From positions 5,642,001 through 5,706,000 of the forward strand of contig OZ246981.1 of the NCBI GenBank assembly GCA_965232455.1: 64,000 nucleotides of DNA, given 5' to 3'. Positions 46,155 to 54,282 of this stretch are shown here, piece by piece. Position numbers and translations under genes: made by a program. The notes under the pieces are model-generated. The model made no database searches, was not told where the DNA came from, and saw only the letters and a program-made list of their open reading frames with translations. Position 1 is the stretch's first letter. Every line of letters begins with the position of its first letter. This DNA comes from JBFGFX01 sp965232455 (GTDB lineage: Bacteria; Pseudomonadota; Gammaproteobacteria; Steroidobacterales; Woeseiaceae).

Positions 46155-47963
46155 ATGTCGACTCCGCACCGTTACAGGATTGTCCCGAAGAATCCGGAAG
46201 CGCACCTGTTCGAGGTGACCGTGAGCGTTGCCGAACCCGATGCGGCCGGGCAGCTTTTTACGGTGCCCGCGTGGATTCCCGGCAGTTACCTGATCCGCGA
46301 TTTTGCAAAACACGTGGTCGGTATCCGCGCCGAATCGGAAGGCCGCGACGTCGGCCTGGTGAAAACCGACAAAAGCAGCTGGCAGGCGGAACCTTGCGAC
46401 GGCCCGATGGAGTTGATCCTCGAGATTTACGCTCACGATCTCAGCGTGCGCGGCGCGCACCTGGACACGACGCACGCCTATTTCAACGGACCGAGCGTGT
46501 TCCCCGCCGTTGTCGGCCAGGAGCAGACGCCCTGCGAAGTCGACATCGCGCCGCCGCCGGCGCCCCTGGGCGGCGCCTGGCGCGTTGCAACCTCGATGCG
46601 GGCCAAGACGGCCGAACGTTACGGTTACGGCGTGTACGAGGTCGCCGATTACGCCGAGTTGATCGATCACCCCGTCGAAATCGGCGAGCTTCTGATCGGC
46701 GAATTCGAGGCGGCGGGCATACCGCACACGATTGCCGTGCGCGGTCACGCCCGCGTGGACATGGGGCGCATCTGCACGGACCTGGCGACGCTGTGCGCGC
46801 AGCATCATGCCCTGCTGGGCGCTCCCGCGGACCTGGACCGCTATCTGTTTTTGCTGCTGGTGCTCGGCGACGGTTACGGGGGCCTGGAGCACCGCTGGTC
46901 GTCCAGCCTGGTGTGCAGCCGGCACGAGCTGCCGCGGCACGGCGACACGGAGGTGTCGGAGGGTTACCGGAAGTTCCTCGGGCTTTGCAGTCACGAGTAT
47001 TTCCACCTGTGGAACGTGACGCGCATGAAACCCGAGGCGTTCACGCCTTACCGCTTGCAGTCGGAATCGCACACGGGGCTGTTGTGGGTGTTCGAGGGCA
47101 TCACGTCGTATTACGACGATCTCGCGCTGGTCAGGTCCGGTCTGATCACCGCGGAAAGTTATCTCGAGCTGCTGGCGCAGACGATCACGCGCGTGCTGCG
47201 GACGGCCGGCCGGCTGCGCCAGTCGGTCGAAGAGTCGAGTTACGACGCCTGGACACGCTTTTACAAACAGGACGCGGGCTCACCGAACTTCATCGTGAGT
47301 TATTACAGCAAGGGGTCGCTGCTGGCGCTGGCGCTCGACCTCACGCTGCGCCGCCTGACCGGCGGCGAACATTCCCTGGACGACGTCATGCGCGAATGTT
47401 GGCGGCGGTACGGCGAATCCGGCGCCGGCATGCCGGAGCGCGGTCTGGAGTCGATGGCCCGGGAGCTGTGCGGCGTTGACGTCGACGATTTTTTCGAGCG
47501 TTACGTCCGCGGAACCGCCGACCTGCCGCTCGAGCAGCTGCTGCAGGACTGCGGTATCCACCTGCGGCTGCGCGCCGCTAAAGGCAGCGGAGACGTCGGC
47601 GGCAAACCGGCGAAGGACGAGAAGCCGGCGCCCCCATCGCTGGGTGCGGCGTTGCTGGCGGCGGGCGGTCGTTCGATGTTTCGCACGGTACCCGCCGGCA
47701 GCCCCGCGGAACGCGGCGGCGTTTCGCCGGGGGACGAGGCGGTTGCGCTGGACGGCCTCAAGCTGACCGCGCAAAACGCCGGCGTCCGTCTGCGTGAATA
47801 CCGGGCGGGCGACGAGGTGACCCTGACGGTGTTTCGCCGGGACGAGCTGCTACGGTTGAAAGTGGCCCTGGAAGCCCCTCCGGAAGACACCTGTTACCTC
47901 GTGATCGACGATGACGCGAACGACGAGCACGTCAAGAACCGAGAGTCCTGGCTGTCCGGCTGA
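46155..47963 (+). CDS. M61-family metallopeptidase with PDZ domain
   Basis: The protein of about 602 residues matches glycyl aminopeptidase-like M61 enzymes. The zinc site SHEYFH lies near residue 279, with the third ligand in the FEGITSYY block about 35 residues later. An N-terminal beta domain (about 1-170) precedes it and a PDZ domain (about 500-575, GSPAERGGVSPGDE) follows. No signal peptide is obvious, which suggests a cytoplasmic location. A GTG at 46134 is an alternative start. It lies in the plus-strand run after the two guanidino hydrolases. Confidence 0.87.
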   Translation: MSTPHRYRIVPKNPEAHLFEVTVSVAEPDAAGQLFTVPAWIPGSYLIRDFAKHVVGIRAESEGRDVGLVKTDKSSWQAEPCDGPMELILEIYAHDLSVRGAHLDTTHAYFNGPSVFPAVVGQEQTPCEVDIAPPPAPLGGAWRVATSMRAKTAERYGYGVYEVADYAELIDHPVEIGELLIGEFEAAGIPHTIAVRGHARVDMGRICTDLATLCAQHHALLGAPADLDRYLFLLLVLGDGYGGLEHRWSSSLVCSRHELPRHGDTEVSEGYRKFLGLCSHEYFHLWNVTRMKPEAFTPYRLQSESHTGLLWVFEGITSYYDDLALVRSGLITAESYLELLAQTITRVLRTAGRLRQSVEESSYDAWTRFYKQDAGSPNFIVSYYSKGSLLALALDLTLRRLTGGEHSLDDVMRECWRRYGESGAGMPERGLESMARELCGVDVDDFFERYVRGTADLPLEQLLQDCGIHLRLRAAKGSGDVGGKPAKDEKPAPPSLGAALLAAGGRSMFRTVPAGSPAERGGVSPGDEAVALDGLKLTAQNAGVRLREYRAGDEVTLTVFRRDELLRLKVALEAPPEDTCYLVIDDDANDEHVKNRESWLSG

Positions 47964-47972
47964 CCGCCTTCC

Positions 47973-48881
47973 ATGGCTGCACTGAATAGCCCTCATCTGC
48001 GCCTGTTTGCGGGCGCCATCATGATCAGCTTTTCGCCGGTCTTCGTGAATCTGGCGAGCGTGTCGCCGACGGTCAGCGGGTTTTATCGCGTGCTGATCGG
48101 CGGCGTTGCCCTCGCCGCGTTTATCGCCCTGACGGGCCGCAGGCTGTCCTTCTCCAAGAACATCTGGCGGGCGCTGATCGGCTCGGCGGTTTTTTTCGCG
48201 CTGGACCTGTGGTTCTGGCACCGGAGCATCGTTTACATCGGCCCCGGGCTGTCCACGCTGATCTCCAATTTGCAGGTTTTTTTCATGATGGCCGCCGGTG
48301 CGCTGCTGCTGCGGCAGAAGCCCACGGCATTGCAGCTGCTTGCGGTCCCGCTGGCCATTTTCGGCCTGGCGTTGATCGTCGGGCCGGACTGGAACGCGGC
48401 GCGGCCGAACTACCGGCTGGGCGTGGTATTCGGCGTTCTCACGGCGGCCAGCTATGCGGGCTATCTGTTGTGCATGCGCCTGGCGCGGCTGGAGTCGCCG
48501 CACGCGGTGCCGATGCGGGAGGTGGCGGCGATGTCGCTGATGGTCGTCGTCATTCTCGGCGTCACGGCGGTGGCCGAAGGTGAATCGCTGGCAATCACCA
48601 GCGTGGACGACGCCGTCTGGCTGCTTGGTTACGGCCTTTTATGTCACGCGGTAGGTCTGATGTTTATCGCGAGCAGTCTCGCCAAGGTGACGACCACCGA
48701 GGTCGGCATCGCGCTGCTCCTGCAGCCGGCGCTGAGTTACGTCTGGGACATCCTGTTTTTCGGCCGGCCGGTGACGGGCATCGAGACGACCGGCGCGGTG
48801 ATTACCCTGTTTGCGATTTTCCTCGGCGCCACCCGCGTTCAGGGCCGCCGTTCGGGGCGGGCGCTCAAAGCAGACGAATAG
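47973..48881 (+). CDS. DMT-superfamily EamA transporter
   Basis: The 302-residue inner-membrane protein has ten predicted helices in two EamA halves. These carriers export amino acids, metabolites or drugs; the substrate is not evident. It begins nine bases after the M61 stop, so it is in the same transcript. The last 17 bases overlap the convergent lipid kinase gene. Confidence 0.88.
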   Translation: MAALNSPHLRLFAGAIMISFSPVFVNLASVSPTVSGFYRVLIGGVALAAFIALTGRRLSFSKNIWRALIGSAVFFALDLWFWHRSIVYIGPGLSTLISNLQVFFMMAAGALLLRQKPTALQLLAVPLAIFGLALIVGPDWNAARPNYRLGVVFGVLTAASYAGYLLCMRLARLESPHAVPMREVAAMSLMVVVILGVTAVAEGESLAITSVDDAVWLLGYGLLCHAVGLMFIASSLAKVTTTEVGIALLLQPALSYVWDILFFGRPVTGIETTGAVITLFAIFLGATRVQGRRSGRALKADE

Positions 48882-49791
48882 CGCCGGCCATGACCTCGAT
48901 CGTGAAGCGGTCCTGCGGCGGCTGAATTTCACCGTCGAGATGCGAAACGACGGGCGCGTCCAGCGCGAGCTCGCATTTGCGGACGGACGCCGTCCGCACT
49001 TCGGGTTCGTCGTAGTGCCTGCCGCGCAGGATTTTCGGCAGCAGCGCGACGAGCCGCCGACGGCTGACCGGCTCCGCGTAAACCAGGTCGAGAAAACCGT
49101 CGTCGTTGTGCGCGGGCGGGGCGATGTGGAAAAGGCCGCCGACCCAGGGTCCGTTGCTGAAACTGGCCAGCGTCAATTGGCCGTCGACGATTTCGTTGCC
49201 GAATGTCAGCACGACGTTCGGCGTGGCGATGCCTTCGCGCATCGCCTTGAACACCGCCAGCAGGTAAACGAGATCGCCGATCGGCAGTTTCGATTCCGCC
49301 GCGATCGCGGCGACTTTTGCGTCGAAACCGATCCCCGCCGAGTTGGCGAAGTAACGGTTGTTGCAGCGGCCGGCGTCGATCGGTATCGACGGCGCGCCGC
49401 TGCTGATCCTGTCGGCGAGCAGCGCCGCCGCGTGTTCCCAATGCAGCGGTATCGAGGAGGCTTTTGCAAAATCGTTGCCAGTGCCGATCGGGATGACGCC
49501 CAGCTCGGCGCTCGGATCGGTGGAGAGAATCCCGTTGACCGCCTCGTGGACGCTGCCGTCGCCGCCGGCGACGACGATGCGCCGGTGCCCTTCATTGACG
49601 GCGATTGCGACGGCTTTTTCGACATCGCCGGCGGCGCGGCTTGCAATGGGCGTGTTCGGTACGCCGCTGGCGCTGAGCGATGCGCTGATGACGGCCGCGA
49701 GCCGGCCCGCGCGCCCGCGGCCGGCCGTGGGATTGAAGACGAGGGGGACGGGTGTGCTGCTCAAGGTTGTCTGGCCGCCGGTCCGGCTCAC
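48865..49791 (-). CDS. Diacylglycerol/lipid kinase, YegS-BmrU family
   Basis: The 308-residue protein has the DAG-kinase catalytic domain: NPTAGRGRAG at the N terminus, the nucleotide motif GGDGSVHE (about 76) and GTGNDFAK (about 100), followed by the beta-sandwich lid. It phosphorylates a lipid such as diacylglycerol or phosphatidylglycerol at the inner membrane. GTG start at 49791. It is divergent from plsY, another phospholipid gene, across 60 bases. Confidence 0.92.
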   Translation of the reverse strand: MSRTGGQTTLSSTPVPLVFNPTAGRGRAGRLAAVISASLSASGVPNTPIASRAAGDVEKAVAIAVNEGHRRIVVAGGDGSVHEAVNGILSTDPSAELGVIPIGTGNDFAKASSIPLHWEHAAALLADRISSGAPSIPIDAGRCNNRYFANSAGIGFDAKVAAIAAESKLPIGDLVYLLAVFKAMREGIATPNVVLTFGNEIVDGQLTLASFSNGPWVGGLFHIAPPAHNDDGFLDLVYAEPVSRRRLVALLPKILRGRHYDEPEVRTASVRKCELALDAPVVSHLDGEIQPPQDRFTIEVMAGAIRLL

Positions 49792-49851
49792 CGTTTGGCA
49801 AGGGAGCGTGATGCTACAATGCCGGCCATTCAGTGTGCAAAGGCATGATTC

Positions 49852-50505
49852 TTGCTAGAACTCGGCGTCAAATTTCTTTTGAGCTATTTCCTAGGCTCCA
49901 TTATGGGCTCGATCGTGATCGGATCGCTGCGCGGCGGCGTGGACATCCGTACGATGGGCAGCGGCAACGCGGGCGGCACGAACGCGCTGCGGACCCAGGG
50001 GTGGCAGTTTGCCCTGGGCGTCGTGATCATCGACATCGGCAAAGGCGCCGTCGCCGCCGGCGTCGTGCCGTTGCTCGCCCTGCCGTTTGTTGCCGAGGAC
50101 CCGACGCTGCCGCGCGCGGTGCTGACGGTTTTTTGCGCCGCGGCCGCCGTTTTGGGCCACGTCTGGCCGATGTGGCATCGGTTTCGAGGCGGCAAGGGCG
50201 CAGCGACCCTGGTGGGGACGATGACGGTGCTCGCGCCGTTTCTGCTGATTCCCGTCCTGATGGTCTGGCTGCTGTTCCTGACCGTGTTCGGCTACGTCGG
50301 CCTGGCGACGATCTCGGCCGCGCTGTCGGCGCCCGTTTACCTGGCGCTGATCGGGGCGCCGTTGACCGAGGCGCTGTTCCTTTATGCCGCGTTTTGCGCG
50401 CTGTTCATGGTGTACACGCATCGGTCGAACCTCCAGCGCATGCGCGAGGGCAGCGAACCGAAAAACACCAAACTCATGATTTTCAGGCGGGGCCGGTCAG
50501 GGTAA
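49852..50505 (+). CDS. plsY: Acyl-phosphate:glycerol-3-phosphate acyltransferase
   Basis: The 217-residue inner-membrane protein has five or six helices. The PlsY motifs GSGNAGGTNALR (about 37-48) and FRGGKGAAT (about 108) are intact. It transfers the acyl group from acyl-phosphate to glycerol-3-phosphate, the first step of phospholipid synthesis. The start is TTG at 49852. Four bases separate its stop from birA. Confidence 0.95.
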   Translation: MLELGVKFLLSYFLGSIMGSIVIGSLRGGVDIRTMGSGNAGGTNALRTQGWQFALGVVIIDIGKGAVAAGVVPLLALPFVAEDPTLPRAVLTVFCAAAAVLGHVWPMWHRFRGGKGAATLVGTMTVLAPFLLIPVLMVWLLFLTVFGYVGLATISAALSAPVYLALIGAPLTEALFLYAAFCALFMVYTHRSNLQRMREGSEPKNTKLMIFRRGRSG

Positions 50506-50509
50506 AACC

Positions 50510-51343
50510 ATGGCGGTCCTGAAAGAGGCAAAAATCCGGCGGCGCCTGCCCGCCGACGTCGATCGGCGGTTGAGCCGGTTGGACCTGTTCGACGCCATCG
50601 ACTCCACGAGTGCATACCTGCTGGAACAGCCGGGCCCGGACGTCGGTTGCCTGCACGTCGCGATCGCAAACCGGCAGACGGCGGGTCGCGGACGCGGCGA
50701 CAAACAGTGGCACTCGCCCGCGGGCGGCGGGCTGTGGATGTCGGGCTTGTACACGTTTGCTGCGCTTCCGGAAAACCTGAGCGCGCTGACGATTGCCATT
50801 GGGGTCGGCGCCGCGACGACCTTACAACAGCTCGGCGTCAAGGACATCTGCCTGAAGTGGCCGAACGACCTGCTGATCGGCGGCCGGAAACTCGGCGGCA
50901 TCCTGCTGGATTCGCAGACGGCGGGCGGCTCGAACCTGTCGGTCGTGTGCGGGCTGGGCATCAATACGGACCTGGGCGACGCGCGCAGGATTGCCAGCGT
51001 CAGCGCGAAGAACCGGGACCTGCCGCCGATCGACCTGAAAAGCGTGCTGGCCAAGCCGCCGGGCAGGCACCGGTTTGCGTCGGCGATGATCGGGAGCCTG
51101 GCCGCGACGCTGCGACAATACGCGGCGGACGGGTTCTCCCCGTTTGCCGCCGACTGGGACAAGCTGGACTGGCTGAAGGGCCGACAGATCGTCGTGACGC
51201 AGCAGCAGCAGGTGCGCGAGGGTGTGGCCGGCGGGATTGCGGACAACGGCGCGCTGATCGTGCGCGACGGCGAGGGCGATGCGCATCACATCGTGTCCGG
51301 CACGGTCCGTCTGGCGGACGACCGGAAGGCGCCGAGTGAGTAG
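50510..51343 (+). CDS. birA: Biotin-[acetyl-CoA-carboxylase] ligase (no repressor domain)
   Basis: The 277-residue protein has the biotinoyl-AMP loop QTAGRGRGDKQW (about 62-73), KWPNDLLIGGRKLGGIL (about 117) and a small C-terminal SH3-like domain. It activates biotin and attaches it to the carboxylase carrier protein. The N-terminal helix-turn-helix of E. coli BirA is absent, so it should be enzyme only and not repress biotin genes. It overlaps coaX by eight bases, the usual gammaproteobacterial arrangement. Confidence 0.93.
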   Translation: MAVLKEAKIRRRLPADVDRRLSRLDLFDAIDSTSAYLLEQPGPDVGCLHVAIANRQTAGRGRGDKQWHSPAGGGLWMSGLYTFAALPENLSALTIAIGVGAATTLQQLGVKDICLKWPNDLLIGGRKLGGILLDSQTAGGSNLSVVCGLGINTDLGDARRIASVSAKNRDLPPIDLKSVLAKPPGRHRFASAMIGSLAATLRQYAADGFSPFAADWDKLDWLKGRQIVVTQQQQVREGVAGGIADNGALIVRDGEGDAHHIVSGTVRLADDRKAPSE

Positions 51344-52103
51344 ACGACTGCTGTTGTTCGACATCGGCAATACCCGCATCAAGTGGGGCGTTCTGGTGGA
51401 CGGCGAGCTGCGGCGCACCGGCTCCGTAGCGCACGAAACGCTGGTTGAGGGCGGCTTCGAGTCGCTGACCCGGCGGCTGCCGCGCAGGGTGGACGGGGCG
51501 GTGGCGTGCAACGTCGCCGGAACCGAGTTTGCGACGCGTTTTGCGCGGGCAATCGGCATCCATCACGGCGGCGACGTGCGTTTCGTGCACAGCGAGCGCG
51601 CGGCGTTCGGGGTGACGAACGGCTATCGCCGCGCGCGGGCGCTGGGCGTGGACCGCTGGGTGGCGATGATCGGTGCAAGGGCGGAGTTCAAATCCGCGCT
51701 GTGCGTCGTGGATGCCGGCACGGCGATCACGATCGACGCGGTGGACAAGAGCGGGCGGCACCTGGGCGGCCAGATCATACCGGGGATGAAGCTGATGGGT
51801 GAGGCGCTGCGCAGCGACACGAGCGACATCGGTGCGGCCAAAACGCGGGTGCGGGACCCGAAGCCGGGCGCGGCGCTGTTTGCGGACGGCACGGACCGCG
51901 CGCTGGCCTGGGGCGCGCTGAACGCCGTGTGCGGGGCGATCGAGCGCGCCACGCGCACGCTGCGCGGCCTGGGGCAGCGGCCGAAAATCGTCTTGACCGG
52001 TGGAGATGCGTCACGCATTCTGGCGCAGCTTGAAGGCAGCATCGTTCATCGTCCGAATCTCGTGCTTCAGGGGCTGGCCACAATGACGCAGAGCGAATCA
52101 TGA
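51336..52103 (+). CDS. coaX: Type III pantothenate kinase
   Basis: The 255-residue ASKHA-fold kinase makes the first committed step of coenzyme A synthesis. Motifs: FDIGNTRIKWG at the N terminus, GVDRWVAMIGA (about 107) and DAGTAITIDAV (about 127). The GTG at 51336 is the correct start; the frame upstream runs inside birA. Its stop overlaps the ATG of the SPOR gene (ATGA). Confidence 0.94.
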   Translation: MSRRLLLFDIGNTRIKWGVLVDGELRRTGSVAHETLVEGGFESLTRRLPRRVDGAVACNVAGTEFATRFARAIGIHHGGDVRFVHSERAAFGVTNGYRRARALGVDRWVAMIGARAEFKSALCVVDAGTAITIDAVDKSGRHLGGQIIPGMKLMGEALRSDTSDIGAAKTRVRDPKPGAALFADGTDRALAWGALNAVCGAIERATRTLRGLGQRPKIVLTGGDASRILAQLEGSIVHRPNLVLQGLATMTQSES

Positions 52104-52786
52104 GAAATTCCCTGCTGGCGCTTTTGCTCGCCAACATCCTGTATTTCATGTGGGGGATGTTTGTCGAGGAGCCGCCGGAATACGGCGTGGCGGTCGTCAA
52201 CGAGACCGATCTCGGGCCGCCGCTGGACGTGTCCGGCGCCTCGGCCGCGGAGGCGGCGACGAGCGTCGGGGCCGTGCTGGGATCGGGGCGACCGTCCGAT
52301 CTGGCGGCGGTGGTCGGCCGTTCCTGCGTGACCGTTGGGCCGTTCCGGTCCGAAACGGACGCGGACGGCGCGCTGGCGGATTTCGAGCAGGACGGGATGC
52401 GGGCGGCGCTGCGGACCACGGAGGCGCCGGTATTCGTGGGCCACTGGGTGCAGATCCGGGACATCCCGAGCCGCGAAGCGGGCAACGAGATGATCGAGAC
52501 GCTCAAGGAAGGCGGTCTGGGTGACGCCTACCTGGTGGAGACAGAAGAAGACGGTCTTAAGATTTCCCTGGGCCTGTTCGGCGAGATGCCGCGCGCGGAG
52601 CGAATCGAGCTGCAGGCGAAGTCGCTGGGGCTGCCGGCGGATATCACCGCACGCACCCGCGACGCGACGGTGACGTTCGTGGACGTGGGCCTGCCGCCCG
52701 GCAGGGGGGCGGGGAGCATCGTCGAAAAATTCGGTGAAGAAAGGGTGCTGCTGCGCGACCTGGCGACCTGCCCGAGCGGCAACTGA
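52100..52786 (+). CDS. SPOR-domain protein
   Basis: The 228-residue protein has one N-terminal membrane helix (about 4-22), a variable linker and SPOR-like repeats (about 75-150 and possibly 165-220). SPOR domains bind denuded glycan strands at the division septum. A gene of this type after coaX is conserved in Gammaproteobacteria. ATGA overlap with coaX indicates coupled translation. Confidence 0.85.
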   Translation: MRNSLLALLLANILYFMWGMFVEEPPEYGVAVVNETDLGPPLDVSGASAAEAATSVGAVLGSGRPSDLAAVVGRSCVTVGPFRSETDADGALADFEQDGMRAALRTTEAPVFVGHWVQIRDIPSREAGNEMIETLKEGGLGDAYLVETEEDGLKISLGLFGEMPRAERIELQAKSLGLPADITARTRDATVTFVDVGLPPGRGAGSIVEKFGEERVLLRDLATCPSGN

Positions 52787-52808
52787 TACGCGCGCGAATG
52801 AGAATCGC

Positions 52809-53057
52809 TTAGCGGCCTTTGATGGACTCCGTCGTGAGCCGGTAAGGGATCTGTTCGGAGGGCCCCGCACAGTATTCGTGTTCACCGAGAAAGGAATTGA
52901 TGTCGATCACGAGTTCGTCATAGCTTTCATAACGGCTGGGCATCGTATAAAACCCTTCCCCTTTTCGAATTGCCACCGTCATCCGCTGGCCACAGATGCA
53001 CACAAACTCCAGTCTTTGCCGCGCCAAGACCTGACTCCCCAGAAAGTTGTTACGCAC
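52809..53057 (-). CDS. Small hypothetical protein
   Basis: The 82-residue frame, convergent with the SPOR gene, contains a CICGQ cysteine pair (about residues 20-22) and a later single Cys. The GTG start has no clear ribosome site. Codon usage looks plausible but no family is recognised; it may be spurious. Confidence 0.35.
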   Translation of the reverse strand: MRNNFLGSQVLARQRLEFVCICGQRMTVAIRKGEGFYTMPSRYESYDELVIDINSFLGEHEYCAGPSEQIPYRLTTESIKGR

Positions 53058-53699
53058 GTTTTATCGTCGGTCGCGAATAGCGGACCGAGGCTACTTAATG
53101 AGATGCCGCAAGTCACCGATTAGGTGCACTAAAAGCTATTCGATTTTGTTCTTTTGGGTGTTTCATAGCGCGCAATTAAATACAACGGAAACAGATACAT
53201 GGGAAACTTTATCTGTGGTCGGGGGAGTGCATTTTTGTGTGGGTAGCGCGGTGCGTTTCGGCGCTGTGCGGTTTGGATTCTGAATCGTGGTTTGTTGAAT
53301 TTTCTAATGGGTATGTCGGGTGGATTTGCGGTCGAGATGAAACGCGGAAAACTGGTCTTCGATTGCTGGCGGTGAAGGTGGTCTTGGCTGCTTCGACCGT
53401 AGTTGGGATTGGGCGGAAAGCGAATTGCGGGTTGTGCGCAACCACTGGTTGCGTTGCTAATTGCGGGGTGATTGATCGAAGGGCCCAATTATAGGCACCA
53501 ATTTGATCGGGGCGACAGGGCCGAATACTTGCGCAATATTGCACCGAATCCGGCTTCCTCTGGCGTTTGGCCCTCAGAATACGGCCAAGGCGATCGCCGG
53601 AGATGAGGGTGAATTCTAGCGCAAATCCCCGGAAAACGGAGGTCCAGCGTTGCCGATATCGGCTAAACGGTGAATAATGCGCAGCCGTCACACGACGAT
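53058..53699. other. Noncoding region before tRNA-Thr
   Basis: About 640 bases with lower GC and strong strand bias (G/T-rich on the plus strand around 53190-53480). Short frames exist on both strands (for example 53237-53494), but none has a convincing start signal or family features. The tRNA-Thr promoter must lie in the last 100 bases. I see no repeat or terminator that I would defend. Confidence 0.4.
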
Positions 53700-53775
53700 G
53701 CCGGCATAGCTCAGCTGGTAGAGCAACTGATTTGTAATCAGTAGGTCCCGGGTTCGACTCCTGGTGCCGGCACCA
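53700..53775 (+). tRNA. tRNA-Thr (UGU)
   Basis: The 76-nt tRNA has acceptor GCCGGCA/TGCCGGC, anticodon TGT in the loop TTTGTAA, T loop TTCGACT and encoded CCA. In many Gammaproteobacteria the genes tRNA-Tyr, tRNA-Gly, tRNA-Thr and tufB follow here; none is present in the next 10 kb. Confidence 0.97.
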
Positions 53776-53813
53776 TCTTTTCAATCACTTAGCGGGTTCG
53801 TCGGCTTCGAGCT

Positions 53814-53960
53814 TCAAGTAGAGGTTTCGACATTCTCGAGCTGCTGCCGAAACTCGGCAGGGGATATTCTTCCAGACGCTTGTGCGGTCATTCCTCGTTG
53901 TATTCAAGTATTCGTTGAAGTATCGGCCTACGCATCAAAATCAAGAAGGGCTTATAAGTC
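53814..53960 (-). pseudogene. Remnant of an IS3-family transposase (OrfB C terminus)
   Basis: On the minus strand, short stretches in different frames give EYNEE*PH and then ISPAEFRQQLENVETST before a stop at 53814-53816. The second matches the usual end of IS3-family OrfB proteins (YNxxRPH...SPAEF). A stop and a frame change separate the two parts, and only the last 40-50 codons remain. It lies 38 bases after tRNA-Thr. Confidence 0.6.
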
Positions 53961-54256
53961 AAAGAAGTTGCGCCGAGGCCCTGAGCGTGTTTTTCCATCC
54001 TTCAACGCGAAACGTAGTAGAAGCGCCGGACCATTTCGCGGATCTTTGGTACGAAAAGGGACGGTTTGCGGATGCTTGTGAATGGCCTGCTACGATGAAC
54101 CTGCTGCGAGAATGGAGCGAAGCTGGCTGCTTCACAGCCCGACAGTTTTTCGTCGTGACGTATGCGTACGCGCTGCGACAGTTAACGTATCCGGGCGTCA
54201 ACGGGCGGCTAGCGACTGAACCAGTACGGGGAGCGATCGAAAGATTCGAAGCGTAG
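53882..54256 (+). CDS. Hypothetical protein of doubtful start
   Basis: The 124-residue open frame has a first third that runs antisense to the IS3 remnant and is probably not protein. The C-terminal 75 residues (from VEAPDHFADLWYEKGRF) look more like a real sequence. A true start in that part cannot be located. No family recognised. Confidence 0.3.
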   Translation: MRSFLVVFKYSLKYRPTHQNQEGLISQRSCAEALSVFFHPSTRNVVEAPDHFADLWYEKGRFADACEWPATMNLLREWSEAGCFTARQFFVVTYAYALRQLTYPGVNGRLATEPVRGAIERFEA

Positions 54257-54282
54257 TTACGTAATCTAATTTTGGCGGGCAC

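Noticed and set aside
46127..47479. 450-codon frame overlapping the M61 peptidase in another frame, and a 327-codon antisense frame
   Set aside because: The M61 frame contains the HEYFH zinc site and PDZ domain; the others are Arg-rich shadows.
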